A stretch of DNA of 64,000 bases from Cristatella mucedo (taxonomy: Eukaryota; Bryozoa; Phylactolaemata; Cristatellidae). This document shows, piece by piece, positions 56,496 through 64,000 of the stretch (within the stretch, counting starts at the first letter, position 1; each line of letters begins with the position of its first letter). Position numbers and translations under genes: made by a program. The stretch covers positions 562,786 through 626,785 of the forward strand of contig WPIO01000173.1 in NCBI GenBank assembly GCA_009760855.2. Reading direction: 5' to 3'. The notes beneath the pieces were generated by a model. That model had not been told where the DNA came from, searched no databases, and saw nothing but the letters and a program-made list of their open reading frames with translations.

Positions 56496-56859
56496 CATAG
56501 CCTATCCTAGCTTGCGTTTGATGAATGAAGGAAATCATCCTCTATCTTATTCCCTTACTATATATTGCTCAAACGAACATATGGCGGGCCAAGTGCATCG
56601 AGCCGCCCTGGTTTAGCCAGGTACTGTGCGCTTTGTGGAGGAATCCGAGGGTTGCCTCACCACGTGGAAATGACGCCTCAAAAATTTGGGGTGTGTCATT
56701 TTCATTGGCTGGCACAATTTAAGAAGCTTCATTAGGAGGAAGACTGCTTCCAGCTAGCCATCATTCCGATCCCTATAAGTTAGGGCTATCTTCCACTGTG
56801 GCTTGTGGAAACCAGATAATGAACTACCTCCCTTAGTTTCTGTCTCAGCTTCATTATTG
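56496..56859. other. No gene recognised
   Basis: Unassigned DNA. Confidence 0.5.
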
Positions 56860-57490
56860 TATTCCCTTTTATGGGCTCAAACCAGCCAAGCCACTGCAGT
56901 AGCTATGAACGCCTGGCTGCAAGGCAAGTTTTCATATCCCGGGGTTTTTGAGTACGTGTCTCTTTTCCACAAGGTGGGATGGGTCTTGATTGGGCAACGG
57001 ATACAGGCAAGAGAGGGATTGTTGCTTATGCTGACCAGCCACCACGGCGAATCTATTCGCACCTATCTGAACTGCAGCTTCACCGGTTTCAGCCCTGTTC
57101 GCGCCTTTTTGCCCTATCTGGACCAATGTCAAATTGGCTGTTCCTATTCCTCCGCTTAAAGAGACCATTGTTGACCGAGGCTTTAGCTCTATGCGAGTGT
57201 CCCCATGAAACTCTTTGGGATTCTTAACATGGAGCAGCGACAATTACTCTCTACGCCGTACCATCCTTTCAGCGGTTCTGGGCTACTATTGTCTACTCCT
57301 ACCTCAGCTGCTCTCCCTGACTCTGCCATGCTTCCACCTATCTCTTTTGGGACAGAGTCTGTTTGGCTGAATGCTGTGACACGAAATCCACTTGGGGCCT
57401 TGAGTGCGTTCCTCTACTTGCTCCTGGGCCTTTTCCTTGGTTTTGAGACTTTGTCATGGAGTTACAGACGGAATTACATTACATTGTTAA
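56860..57490 (+). mobile_element. LINE family A, ORF2 C-terminus and 3' UTR
   Basis: The frame 56803-57159 carries VAMNAWLQGKF, FEYVSLFHKVGWVLIGQRIQ and FTGFSPVRAF, matching the family A domain with many substitutions and indels. The 3' UTR follows, with GAGTTACAGACGGAATTACA and a terminal TTACATTACATT at 57475-57486. Confidence 0.85.
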
Positions 57491-57769
57491 GATGATGCAA
57501 GCTCTATTTGCATATGCATAGCACTTGGGTGAATAAGCTCTCTTGGAGCGCTGGCCTTTATCTTCAAATGAGCTATATTTTATTTCTTTTATTTTTTTTT
57601 TTATTTTCAATACATAGATTAAGAGCTTTCCTTGGAGCGCCACGCCTACCGATAAGCATTATCCTTACCGCCTTGTCGTTGACGGCGCGTTTGGACGATT
57701 GCGAAGGCATCTTGATCGACAAGGAAATGACGTCCAATAACCAGGACGAATCGCGTAATAATTACAACA
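57491..57769. other. No gene recognised
   Basis: A T-rich run at 57585-57605; nothing else. Confidence 0.5.
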
Positions 57770-58395
57770 TTATTAATATTGCTTGATAAAGTTTGCCTCG
57801 AACTTAATCTCTGGGTGCTTTACATTTGCTGCAAGGAAATGCAATTGGTAGTAAAATCATGCTTGATAAACAAACAACATGAATAATATAGTTGGGGTAA
57901 CATGCAGGTCACATGCAAATGTAGTTAGTGGCAGCATCTGTGAGTATGTCAGCACACATGGCACATCAGGACGAATCACCGGCGACCCTGAATGCTGTCC
58001 TAAATAGGTGTGTTTTAAGTTCTTTTTTTAAATGTGGTCAAGTCAGGGGGGTGTTGTTCTGACACGCAAAGACGGGAGTTCCAGCGTTTGAACATACGAA
58101 CTATAAATACTTCCACGGGCCCAAGTTTGAGGTTTTGTCAAGGTATTAGTGAACTGGCGCTATTGGTTCGAAAGCTGGGTGGTGATGTAGCCAGGTAGGA
58201 GTAAGATCTGAGGAAATTGGAGCCCAAAAGAATGTGACCTAAAAAGCAAGCGAAACAGAAGCCTTGAAGTCGATCCCGTTGCCGGCTGGGAGCCAGTGCG
58301 GATCGGCGGGAAATTGGTGCAATGTGGCGGCTGCAGGCGCTCGACCAGACAAGCCTAGCCGCGGAGTTTTCGCCTGCCAGCTGCACGTGTCAACG
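57770..58395 (-). mobile_element. LINE family B, C-terminus and 3' UTR
   Basis: In reverse: TTGATAAAGTTTGCCTCGAA, AAATCATGCTTGATAAACAA, TGTAGTTAGTGGCAGCATCT, the ORF end near 58040, and coding to LAGENSAARLVWSSACSRHI (58386 side). Relatively complete over 0.6 kb but frameshifted. Confidence 0.88.
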
Positions 58396-59588
58396 CCAGT
58401 CGCGCCGCGCATGCTGGTAGGCCAGTAAGCAGTGAGTGTTTTCAGTTCTTTCTAAAAGTGATAGTGCCCCGAAGCCTCTTGTCCGCCACACCGACACCTC
58501 TCAGCTCTGGGCTTCCGGGGGCAACAAAACCGGCCTCCTATCGCCGACTACAGCAAAGGGACCAGGCCACTTGAAACCAGACATCACAACTGCTATGGCA
58601 GACGCTCTGTGGGTGGGAGCTCGCTCGCGACCTCTGCCACGCACTACTTACGGCTGCCTGGGGACCGAACGGGCCAGCTGGCCGCTCACGCTCGGACGTG
58701 CGGCTTCTCTGCCAGACACGTCGCTCTGCAGCGCGATTGGTGCGACCACTTTTGAACACACGATCACCCGCTATTCGGCGAAAGGAAGTTGCCCTAATCC
58801 ACGTCAGGCGTGGGTTTAAGCCAGAGTGAAGAGCCGATCTGCTGTTACCTCAGCGGTGCAAAGGCCATGTCGTGGGCAACTTAAGATGCGGGGTTATTTT
58901 AAACCCACGCACGACATCTCTAATCGGGGGCTGCAATATCTGGTGGCGTAGCCAGATTCGGTTTGACTAGGGTACACTGAAATGACTTTCCCAAGAAGAC
59001 ATTTTTCTGCGGCGAAGATGCCGGGTTTGCAGCTCCGGTGTTGGGTCAGCCATTTAGCTTGCCAGTTTCTACTCCTTTTAAGGCGAGTGTGTAATGTACG
59101 AACTGCATTCCAATGTCATCGATCTTCGATCTGCTTTACCGCATTTGACTCCTTCAGGTGCCTGCAAGGAGGTATGCTGGTTGGGAAAAATCAAGTCTTG
59201 CCTGTCGCAAAACAAAATGTATACAGGTTAACTTCCCAGACAATATGCATTTTAAAACCTCCAGCCACATTGCAGTACCCAGTGCTTGTCGGTGAGCAAA
59301 ATCCACTGATTGACTGACATTTATTACACATCGCTCTTAGATTGTAAGGGGTAGGATGCAGCTGCACAGAAATCTGTAGCGAGACCTCGCAGCTGGTGCC
59401 GTGTCTTTGCAGTCAGATTCTTGCATGATTAGCCTAGGCCAAGAAATTGGGCCTAATTTGGGCTCCTGGGCCACCCGACCAACCAGTTTATATTATGGCG
59501 CCATTGGCCCACCTTTACCTCTGTCGACATACAGACTTCTCTACGAAATGGATACGTATTTACTATGTCCAGGTGATATAGTTATTGC
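58396..59588. other. No gene recognised
   Basis: Frames of 127 codons (58436) and 111 codons (58982), without motif. Confidence 0.5.
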
Positions 59589-60290
59589 ATGAGCTCACTT
59601 CATCAATGCCGTGTTCGACTATATCCAGCCCTAAATGCGACTGCGTCAGATTACTGCATCAAATCCGATAACCGGGGATGCAAGTTTCAGGGGCTCCACT
59701 TATTGAGGAAGCTAAAATCTTTTTCGAAGCGTCGGCTGGACGGCTACCGCGATAAGAGCACCAGTGTCTTTGAGGCCCGCGTTCTATCGGACGCATGGAG
59801 GCCAAGCCCGATCCCGTTTGTGACAGTGCACATCGCTTCCTCACATGTGACCATGCCGGACCAGACTACGCCAAAAGGCGTGGGAAGCTGGTGCACCCAA
59901 CTCAAGCAGCGGCTCCATGTTTCTTGTAGCTTACCCTTACGCCAACTTTTTGGTCCGCCATGCCGCGGGCACCGTGAAGTGGGTGATACCCGTTTTTCAT
60001 CCCATCTCCAGAGTGCCCCTCTCGTCTCCTTGGAGAGATTCTTAGCTGACCGGTTTCGAAACCCCACCGGGGTCAGCTCAGCGAATATAAATAGAAATAA
60101 TAGAGGCTGCTTTGCGATCCCCACCACGGCAGTGCTGAGGAGATCAAGCAAGGGCGCTCCACGCAGGAACTTTGATCTTGAGAGTTCCAGGGCTGTGCGG
60201 CGGCAGCAGCGGCAGCACAGCAGCAGCTGGCAGGGCGCAGCAGCGGCAGCAGCAGTACCTGCTAGCGATACCGAAAGCCTCCCTCCGTGA
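59589..60290 (+). CDS. Unrecognised 233-codon ORF
   Basis: The longest ATG-started frame outside repeats and low-complexity DNA. It is basic, Ser/Arg-rich, with an Arg/Gln/Ala-rich tail from CAG/GGCAGC repeats (about 60195-60265). The opposite strand is also open over 194 codons. No domain, signal peptide or membrane segment is recognised, and no intron or poly(A) context is seen. Chance is a serious alternative in 128 kb of six-frame sequence. Confidence 0.25.
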   Translation: MSSLHQCRVRLYPALNATASDYCIKSDNRGCKFQGLHLLRKLKSFSKRRLDGYRDKSTSVFEARVLSDAWRPSPIPFVTVHIASSHVTMPDQTTPKGVGSWCTQLKQRLHVSCSLPLRQLFGPPCRGHREVGDTRFSSHLQSAPLVSLERFLADRFRNPTGVSSANINRNNRGCFAIPTTAVLRRSSKGAPRRNFDLESSRAVRRQQRQHSSSWQGAAAAAAVPASDTESLPP

Positions 60291-60694
60291 AACCAATAAC
60301 AGCACTGGTGTGTGGAGGCGACGACCACTTTCCATTTGATCTCGGTTGGAGTTGTTGTTTTTCCGAGTGCTCACGTAGTTATGGAATTACCCGTCTACAC
60401 GTGACCCGCCTTTCCTTGCATAGTCATGTGGATTTACCCTCGTCAGCGTGGCATTTACGCCTTGAACTGAATGCAAGGGAAACGTAAACGTACAGGCATT
60501 AGAAGTTAAATGAAATAACCACTACAACTCCTAGATAAAGAGACTGAAGTACAAAAATTCTGTGACAATGTGGGCGGCATCGAAGGGACAGCCAATGCCG
60601 TGGAGTACCTTCTATTAACACACTTAGAATATTAAATACAAATGTAAACATGAACTGGCACCCTCAGAGGCATGGCTTTTCTTCCAGCTCTGTA
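60291..60694. other. No gene recognised
   Basis: Unassigned DNA. Confidence 0.5.
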
Positions 60695-60755
60695 ATAATA
60701 ATAATCTTTTGCATTTAGCGCTTTCCAGAGCTCCATCTTTCTGCCTGCTTTTGTT
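60695..60755 (-). mobile_element. LINE B-like tail fragment
   Basis: AATAATAATAATCTTTTGCATTTAGCGCTTTCCAGAGCTC resembles a family B end in reverse, but only over about 40 bp. Confidence 0.45.
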
Positions 60756-62744
60756 TTTACCGCAAACCGTCTCAGATCGAACTATGGTCTAGTTTCTACC
60801 CATTGTTCATTGGCACGTTTGCACGATTACAATGTGACGTGATATTACGTACTCTCGTTCTTCTTAAGGTATATTTGAGACCATGACCGTAAAAATGAGA
60901 GAATTACCACCACACAGGGAGGCTTTTTCCCTGAGGTCAGGGCAGAATTTTGGTCAACTTGGGGAAATAGTCTTATTATTCCCGATCCAAAAGTTAAAAA
61001 TTTGAGGCTAGTAATTTTTCAAATGGATTTAGTCTAACGCAGGCTGATCAGGGTCTCCAACAACGTCCACGAGATTGACCCAGTAAAGGGGAACTTTTCC
61101 TTCATTGGAGTTGTGGGAATCTCAAAAGAAGAGCGTGGCAGCCCTCCCACCTTCATGACCTTCTATGACTGACCTAACTTGGATAAATCCTGCAAGTAAA
61201 TCTGGCTACTACCTGCCTCCATGTGGGCTCTACATCGATAAGCAGCGACAGAAATTGTGTTGGCGGAGAGAAGAAGTATCACCAGGGGTGCTCATAACGT
61301 GCACGACAGCCTCAGCGGGCGCCGCCGAACGGAAGGAGCTTCCCAGCTGTGGCGCGTAATGGAGCTGGCCCAGGATCAGGCCACGCTGCGCCGTCGGCGG
61401 ATACCCGCTAAGTGAAACTTACCGGACAGCTGCAGCAGGCGCTTTACTGGCGTGCAAGGGGGTGTAGCGCCGAGGACACCACCTTCGCTCACTGTTGGAT
61501 TAGAGTTGCGAGTTCTTTAGGTCCAGGGCATGTTGGAAATAACGACGACGACTGTTTTGGTTCTGCAGGATGGTTCGATCCAGCTATCCAAACGGTGATT
61601 CCGACGGAGGTGGGGTCGGCTTTACAGGAAGCTTAATGGCGTGAGCGCTTTGGACGATGTTGAATTTGTCCGTTCCTGCCATATGACCCATGGTACCCCG
61701 GATTATTGTCAGACCCAGGGTCCACACTGGGAAAAGCGAGTGGGCGGAAACTTTGACGGCACAGAAGGATTGTGCGGGAGGCTGGCGGTGCCGGATGATC
61801 GCCTCGCGGCGCGCGGGCCGCTACGGCTGACTCACCCAGGCGACCCACCCTCCGATAAAAGCTGGCACTACGCCGCTGCCCCATCCGCGTTCGAAGGCGG
61901 AGTGTGAGAGAACAGGATAGCCTCGACACTGCACGAAATTGGCGTGGGTACCTTTTCCAGCGATGAATTGATGGTTCAATTCAAAGTTAAGTGTGAGGTC
62001 CTGTGCAGTTTTGGAGGCTTGGTGTGGCTTACGACCAGGTGGAACTGGATTCAGCCCCGAAGTGCTCTCACCAGTATATGAGGTGCATAATCTCAGCCAA
62101 CATGGACAGATACTATCATGCTATACCCGGAAGATTGCCTCAAAGCGCCATCACTTGTGCTTAGCGGCGTGCCACGCGTGCGCGCCAGCGGCGCCGTGCC
62201 GACGATGCGCTGAAACATGGCAGCGATCGTTCCGGCGAGCGCTCGAACCACCCGCGAAATGGGTCGCATCCGGCTGCAGCGAGGACCAGTCTCCAGCGGC
62301 GGCCGGACGGTCGAAAGAGACCTTCAGCCATACCCGGCTGCGGCGAGGCACGGCTGTGACCCCGGATCAGAGATCTCCCAGCTCAGCGCCAATGCCACGA
62401 GTCTTGGGTCTTCTGTTTGCTTTCCCTACATCTCGGGGTGCCAGCTACAGCCCGTCGCCCGGCGTGGCCATTCCCTTTTAATCTATAATCGTGAATATGG
62501 CTTTACCCCCTAAATCGGCTGCAGTTTGGCTCGGCCGCTTCATTACAATTCCTGGCTACCGCGATCGGAAAGAAGCGTGCATTATATTCTCAATCAGTTT
62601 GCGGCATACATTCGGGCGTTTTCAAGGTAGCCTGTGTATGTAGGAGCACTGATACTCAAAAGACATATAACCCACGGCCAGGTGGAGCTTTGCATCATAC
62701 TCTAGATGGTGCATCTCCGAGCCTTCAGTAAACTAATAATATGT
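60756..62744. other. No gene recognised
   Basis: Frames up to 162 codons (61993-62481), overlapped by others; no motif. Confidence 0.5.
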
Positions 62745-62905
62745 ATGTATTAGTAATGGCATGCTTGATAAAAGCGCCTCGGGGGCCTCAGTCTCTCTTT
62801 TTAAGATTACTTTACATTTATATACAAAGACCCGAAGTAGGTGAGTAATATCGGCTCAACCGACCAAATCGGCTTACCAGATACCATGGTTAAGGTGGCA
62901 TCGTT
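62745..62905 (-). mobile_element. LINE family B, 3' UTR fragment
   Basis: GCATGCTTGATAAAAGCGCC, CTCAGTCTCTCTTTTTAAG and CCATGGTTAAGGTGGCATC, family B in reverse, with ATAATATG at the tail side. Confidence 0.7.
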
Positions 62906-63727
62906 GGTTGATGGCCCAGAATGTTGAGGGCGCCAAGCTATCCGTCCCTTCAGGATGCGGATACTGAAACGCGACGGTACACTCCACTCCCTTGATCCCG
63001 TTCCCATTGCCACTCGAGCTCCGGTGCTCATTTGATTAAAGGGCTCGTCATACATCGGCGTCAGGTTAAGAGTCAGGCTCACCCATGCGACTTACCCAGC
63101 TGTGCCTCCACACTGACACACAAACCACTGAATCAGCTTGGGCGCAGCATGATTTCTGCGGGATCTTAATTAAATCTCAGAAAGATTTAGGGAATCTCTT
63201 AGTGGCTACAGATTATTTTTTGTTTCTCTCTCTCTTTCCTAGTATAGCGATCAGTTTGTTTTGGGGAAATCTATTTGAAATCTCAGAACTCCCATTTTTC
63301 GCTGGCCCTTAATCTATCTATTGCAGTTCAGTTACGGTAACTTCATAATTATTGCCTTACATTGCTATGGACTTATTTTCACTTTCTATCTTCTTCTTTT
63401 TGAATCAAGCAGAGTCAATTTTATGAAGACCATAAGTGACGGCCTATAACAGATATTGCACATGATCTATCCCTGATTTCCATCACCAGTTCTGAACGAA
63501 GTCGCAGGCCTCGACGGCCCACGAGGTTACACCGTGTTGCCTGCCACGAACGTTCAGGTGTAGATGTTGGCCACGCATCCGCTCCGCCACTGGAGGCGTT
63601 CTTGAACGCAAAGGAACCGAAGACGACTGCAGGCAAGAGCTGAACGACGCTCCTTTGGCCAACGGCATGGAAATGCCGGAACTAGAAGAGCTTATACAAG
63701 TCAGACAAGGGGCGAAGGACAGAAGTT
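62906..63727. other. No gene recognised
   Basis: Unassigned DNA; short frames only. Confidence 0.5.
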
Positions 63728-63731
63728 TGGG

Positions 63732-63769
<38 letters not shown>

Positions 63770-64000
63770 GAGAGAGAGGGGAACCAAGACCAGATAGTAG
63801 AGCAAGGAACTGGTGAAGACGGGGAGAGGAGAGGAAGTAAATTATAGATAAGATGGAGTAGTTATGTAGATGGATGGAATGGGTCTTGATATGTGGATGG
63901 ATACTTTAGATGGCTAGATGGGTAGAGGAGAGGGAGACTTGAGAGAGAGAGACAGGAGGGAGAGAGAGATAAGTGATGATGAATATAGATGGAGTATACT
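63728..64000. repeat. (GA)n-rich tract and GATGGA-like repeats to the window end
   Basis: GA runs at 63732-63778 and 63937-63968, with ATGGATGG-like imperfect tetranucleotides between. The tract may continue past the window. Confidence 0.88.

Noticed and set aside
56232-56498. Tyr-Ile repeat membrane peptide
   Set aside because: A direct translation of a (TA)n microsatellite.

Overview
The window is nuclear DNA of an animal, probably an invertebrate; the species cannot be told from the sequence. The evidence is an animal-type bZIP transcription factor, many decayed non-LTR retrotransposon copies of CR1/L2 type, tRNA-derived SINEs, a hAT miniature element of the SPIN type, a Tc1/mariner relic, an LTR with a 5-bp target duplication, and long dinucleotide tracts. 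No prokaryotic operon, CRISPR array, rRNA gene or convincing tRNA gene is visible. Most open reading frames are chance frames or lie in repeats.

Only one cellular gene is well supported: a C/EBP-PAR-like bZIP factor on the + strand (last exon about 17660 to a poly(A) signal at 18630). Its basic region is intact, but one extra A in the zipper (18335-18337) shifts the frame; reading past it restores a perfect heptad zipper ending at a stop at 18501. Upstream are a possible 5' exon (16558-16757), a donor/acceptor pair, a short ORF overlapping the start codon, and a palindromic E-box/CRE.

The rest, left to right: 0-2.4 kb, two minisatellites and an LTR with an inverted end; 2.4-13 kb, LINE families A and B (A with RT on the minus strand at 4.8-6.4 kb); 13.7-15.5 kb, SINEs; 15.5-18.7 kb, the bZIP locus; 19-28 kb, LINEs A, B and C, SINEs, a solo LTR, the SPIN-like element and the Tc1 relic; 29.8-31.1 kb, a pyrimidine tract; 31.2-34.4 kb, LINE B copies; 35.4-45.5 kb, GC/CpG-rich blocks without recognisable genes, with a purine tract at 37.9-38.3 kb; 46-63 kb, indel-rich LINE fragments, SINEs and AT dinucleotide tracts; the end is GA-rich.

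Family names A, B, C, SINE1 and SINE2 are mine. SINE2 shares its 3' end with LINE B, which suggests that B mobilised it. Two near-identical LINE A copies differ by single-base run-length changes as well as substitutions, so some frameshifts here, possibly including the one in the bZIP gene, may be sequence errors. I found no convincing new biological system. The items most worth checking are the bZIP gene with its upstream ORFs, the SPIN-like element, and the recurrent tail-out LINE B pairs.
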